Notes: generated from the sequence alone by a model not told the origin. Shown: positions 1 to 10,073, numbered from the stretch's first letter. The stretch is 64,000 nt of DNA from Candidatus Galacturonatibacter soehngenii (GCF_008830185.1 NZ_WAGX01000004.1:186001-250000); one strand, 5' to 3'. Numbers and translations: made by a program.

Positions 1-1
1 G

Positions 2-1435
2 TTAATTTATACCTATGAGGGTATGAAGAAGATGAATCTATATATGCCAGTTGAAAGCTGGTCACTTTCCATCAATGCGGTTCAATCAGAATATTTGTCA
101 CAAGTAAGATTGATGCTTGAAGAAGCACTCATTATTGGCTTTATTGTATTGGTTTTGGCTTCCCTTGCAACAGCATTTAACTCATACTTAATGATTGGTA
201 GAATTAAAAATGTTCAAAAGGTAATGGGCGTCGTTACCCGTGGAGATATGACGGTAGAGATCAATGAAGCAAATTTAAAGAAGTGTTGGGAAGTTAAGAA
301 TTGTGGGAAGACAGAATGTCCAGCTTATGAGAATGAAAACTTAAAATGTTGGGAAATCCCTAAGACATTATGTAATGATGAAGTACAGGCTGATGCGTTG
401 GCAAAGCTTGACATCTGTAAAGAGTGCAATGTCTATCAATCCTCAGAAGGGGATGAACTTGGACAGATGTCAAGAAGTCTAAGCGTGATGATACGTACCA
501 TTCGAAATTTAATTTATAATATTTCGGAAATAGCAGAACAATTATCAAGTTCCAGTCAGGAGTTATCAAGTGCTTCAGAGGAAACAACGTCTTCAGCAGA
601 AAGTATATCTCACAGAATGGAAGAGATGAGTTCAAGTTCTCAAAACCAAACAGAATATGCTGAGACAATTAATCATATGGCACAAGAGATGAGTGAAATG
701 CTTTCAGATTCTGTTACTAAAATCGTTGATATGGCAAAAGAGGCTGGATTGGTAAACCAAAAGGCAAAGGTTGGAGAAGAAAAAATTGAATTTGCAATTG
801 GCGGAATGGAACAGATAAAGACACAGACGGAAAAGATTGAATCTGTTATGATCGAACTTTTACGCCAATCAGCCGAAATAGGAGAAATCAATAATCTTAT
901 CACAGCAATTGCTGATGAAACGAATTTATTATCTTTGAATGCTTCCATAGAAGCTGCAAGAGCTGGAGAAAATGGAAAGGGATTTGGAGTGGTAGCAGAT
1001 GAAATAGGAAAGTTAGCTTCCCAGTCTCAGGAATCAGCAAAAGGAATCTCACAGCTTATTGATAGAATAACAGAAAGTATTGAATCAGCAAATAAATTAA
1101 TGCATACGGAAACAGAACTTGTACAAAATGGAATTATGACTGTTCAAGAATCAAAATCTGCCTTTGAGGAAATTGCGGATACGGTACATGAGTTGGTTGA
1201 TGGAATGCATGAAGTTGTTACCTTTGTTGAAACAGTAAAGGATTCAAGTAATTCAGTCACACACGCAGTAGAAAAAATGTCAACTATTATTGAAGAAACC
1301 AGTGCCGATATGGAAGAAATCACTGCTGCAACAGAAGAGCAAACCAGTGTATCAGAAGAAATATCAAAATCAGCGACTGAACTAGCGCGTATGGCAGAAG
1401 AACTAATGAATGCAGTAAGTGAATTTAAAGTTTAA
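2..1435 (+). CDS. Methyl-accepting chemotaxis protein with two-CW insert (5' end outside window)
   Basis: The reading frame is open to the left edge and codes for protein before the first in-window ATG (position 23), so the true start lies upstream. The visible N-terminus ([18 protein letters not shown]) looks like the end of an extracellular Cache sensor domain. A membrane helix follows ([17 protein letters not shown]), then a HAMP-like segment. Next is a Cys-rich insert with [21 protein letters not shown] and CKECNVY, the two-CW pattern known from some clostridial receptors. The rest is the coiled-coil signalling domain with the hairpin tip around [20 protein letters not shown]. It should sense an external ligand and signal to CheA/CheW at the membrane. 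The paired CW motifs could bind metal or respond to redox, which is inference. No che genes lie nearby in the window. Confidence 0.9.
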   Translation, partial: LIYTYEGMKKMNLYMPVESWSLSINAVQSEYLSQVRLMLEEALIIGFIVLVLASLATAFNSYLMIGRIKNVQKVMGVVTRGDMTVEINEANLKKCWEVKNCGKTECPAYENENLKCWEIPKTLCNDEVQADALAKLDICKECNVYQSSEGDELGQMSRSLSVMIRTIRNLIYNISEIAEQLSSSSQELSSASEETTSSAESISHRMEEMSSSSQNQTEYAETINHMAQEMSEMLSDSVTKIVDMAKEAGLVNQKAKVGEEKIEFAIGGMEQIKTQTEKIESVMIELLRQSAEIGEINNLITAIADETNLLSLNASIEAARAGENGKGFGVVADEIGKLASQSQESAKGISQLIDRITESIESANKLMHTETELVQNGIMTVQESKSAFEEIADTVHELVDGMHEVVTFVETVKDSSNSVTHAVEKMSTIIEETSADMEEITAATEEQTSVSEEISKSATELARMAEELMNAVSEFKV

Positions 1436-1443
1436 ACCCAACT

Positions 1444-1478
1444 GTTAAAAGGAATATCGTTAAGATATTCCTTTTAAC
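1444..1478 (+). terminator. Hairpin terminator after the chemoreceptor
   Basis: A perfect 15-bp inverted repeat (GTTAAAAGGAATATC and its complement) encloses a 5-nt loop 8 bases after the stop codon. The T-run lies inside the 3' arm. Confidence 0.75.
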
Positions 1479-1556
1479 GTATTTGGGATAAATATCATTT
1501 GATGTTTCACTGTATTTTATGTAAAATAGATTGAAAGGGAATAGAAAGGCTTAACT

Positions 1557-2198
1557 ATGGATGAGAATATTTTATGGTATCGAGAAAAACAAGTGGAAAG
1601 AACAATAAAGAATTTAGAACTACATAATATGATGGGAATATATGTAGAAGATGAAGCAGAATTATTGAGTAAATTAAGTGAATTTATAAAAGAGGATTCC
1701 ATAATCGGGGTTGGTGATTCTGTTACACTAAAAGATACTGGTGTTCTTAGATATCTTCGTCAAAATAAATTTCATTTTTTGGACAAATACAAGGAAGGAT
1801 TGACAAGAGAAGAGAAAAGGAAAATATATATACAAAACTTTTCAGCAGATACCTTTATGTGTAGTTCGAATGCCTTGACAGAGGATGGATATCTTTTTAA
1901 CATTGATGGAAATGGAAGCAGAGTAGCCCCAATGTTATACGGCCCTAAACAAGTTATTGTAGTAGTAGGTATCAATAAATTAGTAGCCAATCTAGAAGAG
2001 GCACAAAAAAGAGTCAGAAATTATGCGGCTCCCTTAGATGCAAAAAGATTAAATAAAGATACTCCTTGTACGAAAATAGGTACCTGTGTGGATTGTAAGA
2101 GTCCAAATCGTATTTGTAACGACTTCGTGACGATAACAGGACAGTTCGAAAAAGATAGAATTAAAGTAATTATAATAGGAAAATCCTTTGGATACTAA
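1557..2198 (+). CDS. LUD-domain (LutC/DUF162-like) protein
   Basis: A 213-residue cytoplasmic protein of the LUD family, the fold shared by LutB/LutC lactate-utilisation proteins. Visible hallmarks are the N-terminal helix ending in a WYREKQ segment, VGDSVTLKDTGV, FMCSSNALTEDGYLFNIDGNGSRVAPMLYGP, and a Cys-containing tail (CTKIGTCVDC, then NRICNDF). Stand-alone members of this size are common in Clostridia, and their substrate is not established. No lutA or lutB lies beside it, so a lactate oxidation role cannot be assumed. A GAAAGG ribosome site precedes the ATG. It appears to be a single-gene unit between two hairpin terminators. Confidence 0.8.
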   Translation: MDENILWYREKQVERTIKNLELHNMMGIYVEDEAELLSKLSEFIKEDSIIGVGDSVTLKDTGVLRYLRQNKFHFLDKYKEGLTREEKRKIYIQNFSADTFMCSSNALTEDGYLFNIDGNGSRVAPMLYGPKQVIVVVGINKLVANLEEAQKRVRNYAAPLDAKRLNKDTPCTKIGTCVDCKSPNRICNDFVTITGQFEKDRIKVIIIGKSFGY

Positions 2199-2239
2199 TG
2201 AGATTGTATTGATAAAGAAGGAGAGTAGTATATATGAAT

Positions 2240-2282
2240 AAAAGAGTGTGAATCAAATACAAATGTTTCACACTCTTTTTTA
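2240..2282. terminator. Bidirectional terminator between convergent genes
   Basis: Arms AAAGAGTGTGAA and TTCACACTCTTT (12 bp) have A and T tracts on the outer sides. It can end the LUD gene (+) and the phosphorylase gene (-). Confidence 0.8.
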
Positions 2283-2292
2283 AAAGAAACAC

Positions 2293-4728
2293 TTATCCCA
2301 TAAAAACTGTGACCTGATAAGTCGTTTTACCCTCTTCAAATGGAATTAAATTGCCTTCTATCTCAACCCCATCGACAATGATTTTTTTAACACCCTTTTG
2401 AACAGAATCAAGGTTTTTAACCGTAATAAAATACTCTGCATCTCGAAATACTCTTTTTACAGTATAATTACCAAAATTAGATGGTACACATGGATCTACG
2501 ATTAAGCCTTTGTAATCAGGTTTGATTCCCAAGATAAACTGAGATACATTTACAAAAGTCCAAGCTGCGGTTCCTGTAAGCCAACTATTTTTAGCTTCTC
2601 CATGAAAGGCTGCATCCGCACCTGCAATCATCTGTGAATATACATATGGCTCGGTACGGTGAATCTCACTGATATCTTCTAGGTATGCAGGGCAGGTTTT
2701 TTTATAAATTTCAAAAGCTCGATCTCCACGTCCAATTACAGTTTCTGCTATGGAAACCCATGGGTTGTTGTGACAAAAGATACCTGCATTTTCTTTGTAA
2801 CCAGGAGGATAAGAAGAGATTTCACCCAGGTTCAAATAATACTTGGTATAAGCTGGTTGTAAAAGCATAATCCCATATTTGGTATCTAAACGCTCTTTAA
2901 CGGAATCCAGTGCCTTTTGAGCAAGACCTTCCTTAACACCGATTCCAGCCAGTACACAAAAACCTTGTGGCTCAATAAAAATTTGACCTTCACTACATTC
3001 TTTGGAACCCACTTTTTCACTTGCCGCGTCATATGCTCGGAGAAACCAATCGCCATCCCAACCACTTTGAAGTACAGCATCATACATTTCATCCACAGCC
3101 AAAAGTGCTCGTTTTTCTTCGTCGTAATCGCCAAGTTCATGACAAATAGAAGCATATTCTTTTCCATACTTTACAAACATTCCAGCAATGAAAACAGATT
3201 CAGCAATTGGACCTTCTGATGGGCCTGTGGTCTGAAATGACTCTCCAGGTTCTTTAGAAAAGCAGTTTAAATTCAAACAGTCATTCCAATCTGCACGACC
3301 AATTAAAGGAAGCTTATGAGGGCCTAAATGTGTTATGGTATAATTCAAAGAACGTTTTAAATGTTCAAATAAAGTGGCGCTATTTGTCTTATCATTATCA
3401 AACGGAACAAGTTCAGCTAAAATTGAAAAATCACCTGTTTCTTTTATGTATGCCGATACACAGGCAATGAGCCAAAGTGGATCATCATTAAAACCACTTC
3501 CAATATCTAGATTACCCTTTTTTGTAAGAGGTTGATATTGATGATAAGCACTTCCGTCTTCAAACTGAGTAGAAGCAATATCAAGAATACGTTCTCTTGC
3601 TCTATCTGGAATTAAATGAACAAATCCAAGTAAATCTTGGCAAGAATCACGAAATCCCATGCCACGTCCAGTTCCTGACTCGAAGTAAGAAGCAGAACGA
3701 GACATGTTAAAGGTAACCATACATTGATATTGATTCCATATGTTTACCATGCGGTTTAATTTCGGTTCCTTACTTTCTACGCTATAGTTAGAAAGAAGAT
3801 GTTTCCAGTATTCCTTTAATTCGTGTAGAGCAGTTGTTACTTTTTCATCCGTAAAATAGCGTTCAATTACTGTTTTTGCAGGTGCTTTATTAATAATTCC
3901 AGGACTTTCCCATTTTTCTTCTTCTTTATTCTCGATATACCCTAATACAAAGACAATGCCTTTTGATTCACCAGGCTCCAAAGTCAAATTAAAATAATGT
4001 GAAGCAATCGGACTCCAACCACTTGCAATGGAATTTGAGGAAGTATTTTGTTCTACCACTTGCGGATGATCAATCCCACGATATGAACCAAGGAATGCAT
4101 CACGACTGGTATCAAAGCCATCTGGTTTTTCATTAGCAGAAAAATACGCATAGTGATTTCTTCGTTCTCTATACTCAGTCTTGTGATAAATAACACTATC
4201 TTCAACTTCAACTTCACCAATACTTAAGTTTCTTTGAAAATTTGTCATGTCATCCACGGCATTCCACAGACAAAACTCAATATAGGAAAAAAGCGAAAAC
4301 GTTTTCTTTTCATTGGAATGATTTGTAAGTATCAGTTGGTTGATTTCACAATTATCATTTAGTGGAACAAAGGCTGTAACACTTGCTTCTAACTGATTCT
4401 TTGAAGATGTAATTTTGCTATAGCCAAGACCATGTCGACATTCATAGGAATCAAGTTCTGCTTTTACTGGTTGCCAACCAGGATTCCATATCGTACCATT
4501 TTCGTTTATGTAGAAATACTTACCGCCATTATCAGTTGGTATATTATTGTAACGGTAACGGGTAAGGCGTAGTAGTTTTGCATCTTTATAAAAACTGTAG
4601 CCTCCACTGGTGTTTGAATAAAGAGAAAAGAAGTCATTTGAGCCTAAATAATTAATCCATGGAAGTGGAGTTTTAGGTGTTGTTATCACATATTCCTTCT
4701 CGTTATCATCAAAAAATCCAAATTTCAT
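2293..4728 (-). CDS. Cellobiose phosphorylase (GH94)
   Basis: An 811-residue protein, the normal length for clostridial cellobiose phosphorylase. It starts [16 protein letters not shown] and includes [32 protein letters not shown] and [16 protein letters not shown], all typical of GH94. The expected general acid is Asp483 in [10 protein letters not shown]. The family cleaves cellobiose with phosphate to glucose-1-phosphate and glucose in the cytoplasm, saving ATP. There is no signal peptide. A GGAG ribosome site lies 8 nt before ATG. The gene diverges from a LacI regulator followed by a sugar ABC transporter, and both sides share an operator sequence. This fits uptake and phosphorolysis of cellobiose or cellodextrins. 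A related disaccharide phosphorylase (e.g. cellodextrin-specific) is possible but less likely, given close resemblance along the whole length to cellobiose enzymes. Confidence 0.92.
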   Translation of the reverse strand: MKFGFFDDNEKEYVITTPKTPLPWINYLGSNDFFSLYSNTSGGYSFYKDAKLLRLTRYRYNNIPTDNGGKYFYINENGTIWNPGWQPVKAELDSYECRHGLGYSKITSSKNQLEASVTAFVPLNDNCEINQLILTNHSNEKKTFSLFSYIEFCLWNAVDDMTNFQRNLSIGEVEVEDSVIYHKTEYRERRNHYAYFSANEKPDGFDTSRDAFLGSYRGIDHPQVVEQNTSSNSIASGWSPIASHYFNLTLEPGESKGIVFVLGYIENKEEEKWESPGIINKAPAKTVIERYFTDEKVTTALHELKEYWKHLLSNYSVESKEPKLNRMVNIWNQYQCMVTFNMSRSASYFESGTGRGMGFRDSCQDLLGFVHLIPDRARERILDIASTQFEDGSAYHQYQPLTKKGNLDIGSGFNDDPLWLIACVSAYIKETGDFSILAELVPFDNDKTNSATLFEHLKRSLNYTITHLGPHKLPLIGRADWNDCLNLNCFSKEPGESFQTTGPSEGPIAESVFIAGMFVKYGKEYASICHELGDYDEEKRALLAVDEMYDAVLQSGWDGDWFLRAYDAASEKVGSKECSEGQIFIEPQGFCVLAGIGVKEGLAQKALDSVKERLDTKYGIMLLQPAYTKYYLNLGEISSYPPGYKENAGIFCHNNPWVSIAETVIGRGDRAFEIYKKTCPAYLEDISEIHRTEPYVYSQMIAGADAAFHGEAKNSWLTGTAAWTFVNVSQFILGIKPDYKGLIVDPCVPSNFGNYTVKRVFRDAEYFITVKNLDSVQKGVKKIIVDGVEIEGNLIPFEEGKTTYQVTVFMG

Positions 4729-4841
4729 ATTATATCTCCATTCTAAATAGTTCTAGAAAAGTAGGTTGAAGTCAATAAGTAAAGAAGTTTCAACCATGTA
4801 CTATGAATCATAGATAGATTCTAGTTCTATAAATGAATCAT

Positions 4842-4876
4842 ATTACGATTAAAGTTACATTAGAAAACGATTAAGT
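4842..4876. promoter_or_regulatory. LacI-type operator(s) on the phosphorylase side
   Basis: GAAAACGATTAAGT at 4863-4876 is identical over 14 bases to the site at 5151-5164. A weaker relative, ATTACGATTAAAG, lies at 4842-4854. The central CG flanked by A/T-rich half-sites is the usual layout of LacI-family operators. It lies downstream of the candidate phosphorylase promoter, where a bound repressor could block transcription. Confidence 0.55.
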
Positions 4877-4903
4877 AAAATCAAATAAGTATCTAGTGAC
4901 ATT

Positions 4904-4932
4904 AGTATAGTCCATATCATTATATAAATCAA
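4904..4932 (-). promoter_or_regulatory. Candidate sigma-A promoter of the phosphorylase gene
   Basis: Read on the minus strand: TTGATT (4932-4927), 17-nt spacer, TATACT (4909-4904). Transcription would start near 4897, just upstream of the operator at 4863-4876. Confidence 0.45.
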
Positions 4933-5113
4933 TACATTTGTAAGAAAATTCTGCAATATAATACATTTAAATTTAAAAAAAAATACCGAAAAGGTATTCG
5001 TAATTAAATATACTTTATAACAAAATATACACAAAATAGTATACAAAATCATTCTTTTACTAAAAACTACAACGATAAACAAGATATTATTAACAAAAAA
5101 GTTAAAAATATAC

Positions 5114-5164
5114 TTGCAAAAGTATAGAATATGTTGTATATTGTAATTACGAAAACGATTAAGT
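5114..5164 (+). promoter_or_regulatory. Promoter and operator of the LacI/sugar-transporter unit
   Basis: TTGCAA (5114-5119), 17-nt spacer, TATATT (5137-5142). The operator GAAAACGATTAAGT (5151-5164) covers the expected start of transcription. This arrangement indicates repression, probably including autoregulation by the downstream LacI protein. Confidence 0.65.
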
Positions 5165-5278
5165 TAAAAAATATCCTGTTTAAAAGGCATAATACTTAGT
5201 ATAATAAACAAAACAATACATAAGAAATTTAAGCTTTTGTTATTGTAAAACCGACATTTTTAATTGGAGGAAATACAA

Positions 5279-6298
5279 ATGGTATCTATGAAAGACATAT
5301 CCCTAAAATGCGGGGTATCAGTGGCGACAGTCAGCAAGGCATTAAATGATCATAGCGATATAGGAGAAAACACAAAAGAGCTTATTAGAAAGACGGCTAA
5401 AGAAATGGGATATTTTCCAAACTCATCGGCAAGAGCTTTGAAGACAAATAGAACCTATAATATAGGAGTATTATTTGTAGACGAGGCGCAAAGTGGTTTA
5501 ACACATGAATATTTTTCCCATGTGTTAGATAGTTTCAAAGTAACAGCAGAACAATCTGGTTACGATATTACTTTTATTAATCGTAATAAGGCGCATAGTT
5601 CCATGTCATATTTGGAACACAGCAAATATAGGGGAGTTGATGGGGTAGTCATAGCTTGTGTTGATTTTCATGATCCGGAAGTTCTTGAGTTAGTAAGAAG
5701 TGACTTGCCAGTTGTTACCATTGACTATACCTTTAATAATCGAATTGCTGTCATATCAGACAACATCAAAGGTATGAAAGATTTAATTACTTATATTTAC
5801 GAAATGGGGCATAGAAAAATTGCATACATTCATGGTGCAGATTCTGCGGTAACACAAAATCGTGTTGGGAGCTTTTACAAAACATTAGACAGTTTGGGGA
5901 TATCAGTCCCAGATGACTATGTGAAAGAAGGCATTTATCATGATACAGAGTCTTCTGCAATACTTACAAGAGAATTATTAAACTTAAAAGAATGCCCTAC
6001 ATGTATTATTTATCCAGATGATTTTTCTAGTATTGGTGGTATTAATGTCATTAAAGAAAGAGGACTTAAAATTCCAGATGACATTTCTATTGTAGGTTAT
6101 GACGGTTTAAGACTTTCGCAAGTATTAGATCCAAAGCTTACTACGCTAAAGCAAGATACGAAAAGTCTTGGAAGGTTAGCCGCACAAAAGCTGATTCATT
6201 TGATAGAAAAGCCAAAGGCTGCAGTTATTGAAAGAGTCGTTGTAGAAGGTGAAGTTATAAAGGGTGAATCGGTAAAACAAATGGGTAGTACCAGTTAA
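5279..6298 (+). CDS. LacI-family transcriptional regulator
   Basis: The N-terminal HTH reads MKDISLKCGVSVATVSKALN, followed by the hinge (SARALKTNRTYNIGVLF) and a periplasmic-binding-protein-like sugar domain ending in DISIVGYDGLRLSQVLDPKLTT. The family binds operator DNA as a dimer and releases it (or, in some members, binds it) with a sugar ligand. I chose ATG 5279, 8 nt after GGAGG. An in-frame TTG at 5264 overlaps the ribosome site and is unlikely. The protein is 339 residues. It heads the sugar ABC operon and faces the cellobiose phosphorylase gene, so a cellobiose- or cellodextrin-responsive repressor is the natural inference. Confidence 0.9.
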   Translation: MVSMKDISLKCGVSVATVSKALNDHSDIGENTKELIRKTAKEMGYFPNSSARALKTNRTYNIGVLFVDEAQSGLTHEYFSHVLDSFKVTAEQSGYDITFINRNKAHSSMSYLEHSKYRGVDGVVIACVDFHDPEVLELVRSDLPVVTIDYTFNNRIAVISDNIKGMKDLITYIYEMGHRKIAYIHGADSAVTQNRVGSFYKTLDSLGISVPDDYVKEGIYHDTESSAILTRELLNLKECPTCIIYPDDFSSIGGINVIKERGLKIPDDISIVGYDGLRLSQVLDPKLTTLKQDTKSLGRLAAQKLIHLIEKPKAAVIERVVVEGEVIKGESVKQMGSTS

Positions 6299-6353
6299 AT
6301 AAAATTAGCTGTACAACAATATAACATTAATGAAATAAGGGAGGAAACATGAT

Positions 6354-7766
6354 ATGAAGAAAAAAATGTTGGCGTTAGCATTAGCTACAGCAATGACAAC
6401 AATTTCACTCGCGGGGTGTGGTACAAGTTCAACTCCAACAGATGCTACAACAAATAAATCAACAGATGCAACAACAGAAACTGATACAGCAACAGCTGAA
6501 ACAGAAGAAGAAATACCAGAAAATGAGATTATTGGTAATCCAGATGCTGAGGATGCGTTTTATGTTTATTGTTGGAATGCTGATGTAATGAACAATGTTA
6601 TTAAGTATTTCCAAGAAGTATATCCAGAAGATGCAAAACGAATTGTATATGTTAATACAGGTGGCTCTGATTATTATCAGACAAAAATTGATGCATTGCT
6701 TGAAGATCCAACGAATCCTCAATATCCAGACATGATTGCTATGGAAATGGATTACATCATGAAATATACAGATAGTGATTATACACTTCCAGTATCAGAC
6801 CTTGGTATTACTGAGGCAGATATGAAGAATATGTATCAATATACCATTGATGCAGCTACTGTAGATGGAAAAGTAAAAGGATTATCATGGCAGGCAACAC
6901 CAGGTGCTATGATGTATCGTAGAAGCTTAGCTGAAAAGTATTTAGGAACATCAGACCCAGATAAAGTTCAAGAATTCTTTAAAGATTGGGATACAATGCT
7001 TGAAACGGGTAAAAAGATTCTTGCAGATTCCAATGGAGAAACAAAACTATTTTCAGGTGTTGACGATGTAAAACGTGTATATCAGGCATCAAGAGAAAAT
7101 GCTTGGTATGATGCAAATAGTGTATTAACGGTAGAAGATACTATGCTAAATTACATGGATTATGCAAAAGCATTACAAGATGCTGGTTTAACAAATGGAA
7201 CAGCACAGTGGAGTGATGAATGGGCTGCTAATGTTAAAAGCGATAACACATTTGCTTATATGGGATGTACTTGGTTCTTACACTGGACATTAAAAGCAAA
7301 TAGTGGTGGCGAAAAAGTTGGAGAAGGAACTTATGGTGATTGGGCTATGACAGCAGGACCACAGTCATATTACTGGGGTGGAACATGGCTTGGTGCAACA
7401 GCAGGATGTTCAGATAAAGAACTTGCAGGTAAGATTATGAAAGCAGCTACTTGTGACACGGAAATGATGAAGAAAATTTGTAAAGGTTCTCTTGATTATG
7501 TAAATAACAAAGAAGCAATTGCTGCTTTAAGTGCAGAAGGTGTTGGTAATTATGATTTCCTTGGCGGACAGGATTTCTTAGGATACTTTTCACCACTTGC
7601 AGAAAAAATTGAACTTCCAGCTATGTGCGGAGAAGATTTCTATATTACGAATGCGTTTGATGATCAAACAAATGCGTATGTAAATGGAAATAAGGATAAA
7701 GATACTGCAGTCAAAGATTTTAAAGCATATGTGGTAGATTTATATCCATATTTAACAGCAGAATAA
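6354..7766 (+). CDS. Sugar ABC transporter substrate-binding lipoprotein
   Basis: A 470-residue extracytoplasmic solute-binding protein of the family 1 (MalE-like) carbohydrate group. The signal peptide ends in a lipobox, LAGC with Cys22. A Thr/Ala/Glu-rich linker (about residues 25-60) follows before the binding domain. GGGAGG precedes ATG. It lies 55 nt after the LacI gene and before two permease genes. No ATPase gene is present in the cluster, as is usual in Clostridia, where a shared MsmK-type ATPase serves many such transporters. Context suggests cello-oligosaccharide uptake, but the substrate is not proven by sequence. Confidence 0.88.
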   Translation: MKKKMLALALATAMTTISLAGCGTSSTPTDATTNKSTDATTETDTATAETEEEIPENEIIGNPDAEDAFYVYCWNADVMNNVIKYFQEVYPEDAKRIVYVNTGGSDYYQTKIDALLEDPTNPQYPDMIAMEMDYIMKYTDSDYTLPVSDLGITEADMKNMYQYTIDAATVDGKVKGLSWQATPGAMMYRRSLAEKYLGTSDPDKVQEFFKDWDTMLETGKKILADSNGETKLFSGVDDVKRVYQASRENAWYDANSVLTVEDTMLNYMDYAKALQDAGLTNGTAQWSDEWAANVKSDNTFAYMGCTWFLHWTLKANSGGEKVGEGTYGDWAMTAGPQSYYWGGTWLGATAGCSDKELAGKIMKAATCDTEMMKKICKGSLDYVNNKEAIAALSAEGVGNYDFLGGQDFLGYFSPLAEKIELPAMCGEDFYITNAFDDQTNAYVNGNKDKDTAVKDFKAYVVDLYPYLTAE

Positions 7767-7835
7767 TTATTATATGTGGGGATTCATATAAAGAAAAAGT
7801 AACAAGATGATGATGTAGTTACAAAGTGTTTTGCG

Positions 7836-7946
7836 TGCCGATGCGAAAACGTATCGGCAATGACAAAACCATATGGATATGTTTTAACTATTTTATAGTA
7901 CCAAATGAAGAATATAGTCCTAGAATTTGGAACTATAAAATAGCTA
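7836..7946 (+). other. Two hairpins between binding-protein and permease genes
   Basis: The first stem, TGCCGATGCG/CGTATCGGCA with an AAAA loop (7836-7859), has 10 pairs including one G-U. The second (arms 7885-7905 and 7926-7946) pairs 19 of 21 positions around a 20-nt loop. Neither is followed by a T-run. Such elements after a binding-protein gene often protect the upstream mRNA and lower permease output; that role here is inference. Confidence 0.6.
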
Positions 7947-7978
7947 AAATATTAAAAGGGTAAGGAGTGAAAAGAAAT

Positions 7979-8983
7979 ATGGCTGACATTAGTCAAAAAA
8001 GTAACATGGGAAAAAAGAGAAAAACAGTAGAATATGGCAGGTATGGTTACTTGTTTATTGCTCCTTTTTTTATTGTATATGCAATTTTTCAACTTTGGCC
8101 GTTGGTATATACAATATGGATGAGTTTTATGGAGTATTACTCGAAGGGGTTAAAGGAAATCGGGCCTAATTTTATCGGTTTCAAAAATATTGTTAATGCA
8201 TTCATAACGACAGGTAAGGAGGGGGCAGTTCTCTTTGATACCTTCACGTTTAAAGCATTAGGGAATACTATTTTTATGTGGATGTTAAACTTTGTACCTC
8301 AGATTTTATTGTCCTTATTGTTGGCATCATGGTTTACAGACACTAGAGTAAAGTTAAAGGGGCAAGGCGCCTTTAAGGTGACTATGTTTATGCCAAATAT
8401 TATTACGGCAGCATCTTTGGCAGTATTATTCTATTCCCTGTTTAGTATTAATGGACCAATGACACAGCTTTTGAAAAATATGGGAGCGATTCCTGGAAAT
8501 TATGATTTTATGGTACATAAGCTTCCAACTCAGATTTTAATAGCATTCATTCAATTTTGGATGTGGTATGGAAATACAATGATTGTTCTGATTGCTGGTA
8601 TTCTTGGAATTAATCCTAGCTTGTATGAAGCATCTAGAGTAGATGGCGCAAATAGCAAACAGATATTTTACCATATAACACTACCTTTATTAAAGCCAAT
8701 TACATTATTCGTGCTAGTAACATCCGCTATCGGGGGATTACAAATGTATGATATTCCTTCTCTTTTCAATGTAAATCAAGGTGGAGATGGACTTCCTGAT
8801 TTCGCTTCTACTACCATTACAATGTACATTAGAAAGCTTACGTTAACAAGTAAGGATTTTGGTAAAGCGGGAGCTGCATCTGTTGTATTATTTTTAGTGA
8901 CATTAATAATAAGCTTGTTCTTCTTCTTTGTACTGGGCGAAAAAGAAGATAGAAGACAAAGAAAATCAAGGAAAGGAGTATAA
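7979..8983 (+). CDS. Sugar ABC transporter permease (MalF/UgpA type)
   Basis: A multi-pass inner-membrane protein of 334 residues, with a first helix near residues 20-42 (YGYLFIAPFFIVYAIFQLWP) and the cytoplasmic EAA loop EASRVDGANSKQIFYHITLP that contacts the ATPase. I chose ATG 7979. A GTG at 7967 sits inside the ribosome site AAGGAG and is unlikely. It is coupled to the next permease with 2 nt between stop and start. It forms the channel of the sugar importer together with the following gene. Confidence 0.88.
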   Translation: MADISQKSNMGKKRKTVEYGRYGYLFIAPFFIVYAIFQLWPLVYTIWMSFMEYYSKGLKEIGPNFIGFKNIVNAFITTGKEGAVLFDTFTFKALGNTIFMWMLNFVPQILLSLLLASWFTDTRVKLKGQGAFKVTMFMPNIITAASLAVLFYSLFSINGPMTQLLKNMGAIPGNYDFMVHKLPTQILIAFIQFWMWYGNTMIVLIAGILGINPSLYEASRVDGANSKQIFYHITLPLLKPITLFVLVTSAIGGLQMYDIPSLFNVNQGGDGLPDFASTTITMYIRKLTLTSKDFGKAGAASVVLFLVTLIISLFFFFVLGEKEDRRQRKSRKGV

Positions 8984-8985
8984 GC

Positions 8986-9894
8986 ATGAGTTCTCAAGTA
9001 ATTGAAGTAAAAGAATCTAAAAAAAGTGAAAATGAACAATTAGAAAGTTTAAGTAAAAATATTAAAAGACAAAAACTTTTTAGAAATATTATTTGTATCT
9101 TGTTATGTATCATGAGTATATTTCCTTTTTATATTATGATTATTAATGCAACAAGACCAAGTGCAGCCATACAGCAGGGATTATCTTTGATTCCTGGAAC
9201 TATGTTCTTTACCAATATAAGTAAGTTAGGATCATTATCAGCAGGTGTTGGAACGCCAGTGATGAAAGCCATGTTAAATAGTTTATGTATTTCTGTTCCT
9301 GCAACCTTGTTTACAGTATATTTTTCAAGTATGACAGCATATGGTGTATATGTATATAACTTTAAGCTTAGAAGGATTGCTTGGTCCTTCATCCTTGGAA
9401 TTATGATGATACCGACGCAAGTTTCAATCATTGGATTTTATAAATTCATGATACAAATTGGACTAAACGATTCGTATTTGCCGCTTATTATACCCGCTGT
9501 TGCAGCACCGTCCACTGTATTTTTCATGAGACAATACATGAAGACAGCCTTGCCTCTTGAAATTATTGATGCAGCAAGAATTGATGGTTCGGGCGAATTC
9601 TATACTTTTAACACGATTGCTACGCCACTAATGAAGCCAGCTTTGGCGACTCAGGCAATATTTGCCTTTATTGCATCCTGGAATAATTTGTATACACCAT
9701 CGATTATTCTGTCTTCATCAACCAAATATACACTTCCTATGTTCGTACAGGTACTTAGAAGTGAACAATTTCGTTCTGATTATGGAGTAATTTATGTAGG
9801 ACTATTACTAACAGTACTTCCTTTATTCATTGTATACTTTGCATTATCAAAGTATATTATTGCCGGAGTTGCTCTTGGTGGTGTAAAGGAATAA
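8986..9894 (+). CDS. Sugar ABC transporter permease (MalG/UgpE type)
   Basis: A 302-residue multi-pass membrane protein. The EAA loop is EIIDAARIDGSGEFYTFNTI, and the C-terminal segment ends IIAGVALGGVKE, as in MalG-type permeases. A long charged N-terminal tail precedes the first helix. AGGAG ribosome site; starts 2 nt after the previous gene. It is the last gene of the LacI-controlled unit, closed by a terminator at 9929. Confidence 0.88.
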   Translation: MSSQVIEVKESKKSENEQLESLSKNIKRQKLFRNIICILLCIMSIFPFYIMIINATRPSAAIQQGLSLIPGTMFFTNISKLGSLSAGVGTPVMKAMLNSLCISVPATLFTVYFSSMTAYGVYVYNFKLRRIAWSFILGIMMIPTQVSIIGFYKFMIQIGLNDSYLPLIIPAVAAPSTVFFMRQYMKTALPLEIIDAARIDGSGEFYTFNTIATPLMKPALATQAIFAFIASWNNLYTPSIILSSSTKYTLPMFVQVLRSEQFRSDYGVIYVGLLLTVLPLFIVYFALSKYIIAGVALGGVKE

Positions 9895-9928
9895 ATTAGC
9901 TTATTATCCCCTTTTCATTTTTATATTG

Positions 9929-9966
9929 AAAGAGTCTGAAAATGTTAGCATTTTTAGGCTCTTTTT
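9929..9966 (+). terminator. Terminator of the sugar-transporter operon
   Basis: A 16-bp stem beginning AAAGAGTCTGAAAATG with two G-U pairs, a TTAG loop and a closing T-run. Confidence 0.8.
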
Positions 9967-10038
9967 CGGTCTACGTTTATTTTATTATGCATGGCTAAAC
10001 TGATATCGTGAAATCGTTATAAAATTAACAAAAAAGGA

Positions 10039-10067
10039 TTGCGTTATGTAAAGGCATAGAATATAAT
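10039..10067 (+). promoter_or_regulatory. Promoter of the hydrogenase-maturation operon
   Basis: TTGCGT, 17-nt spacer, perfect TATAAT (10062-10067). It lies about 280 nt upstream of the first gene, so the mRNA has a long leader. Confidence 0.65.
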
Positions 10068-10073
10068 AAAAGA

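Larger units (their letters stand above)
4729..5113. other. Intergenic region between phosphorylase and LacI genes
   Basis: Besides the promoter and operators listed, this stretch is A/T-rich (long A and T runs near 4975-5110) with no convincing gene on either strand. Confidence 0.6.

Noticed and set aside
4855-5082. 75-codon minus-strand ORF in the LacI-phosphorylase gap
   Set aside because: Low-complexity AT-rich sequence over the operator and promoter with no ribosome site.
7967-7981. GTG start for the MalF-type permease, and similar TTG/ATG starts overlapping ribosome sites at 5264, 38630 and 44767
   Set aside because: Each would place the start codon within its own Shine-Dalgarno; the next in-frame ATG has correct spacing.
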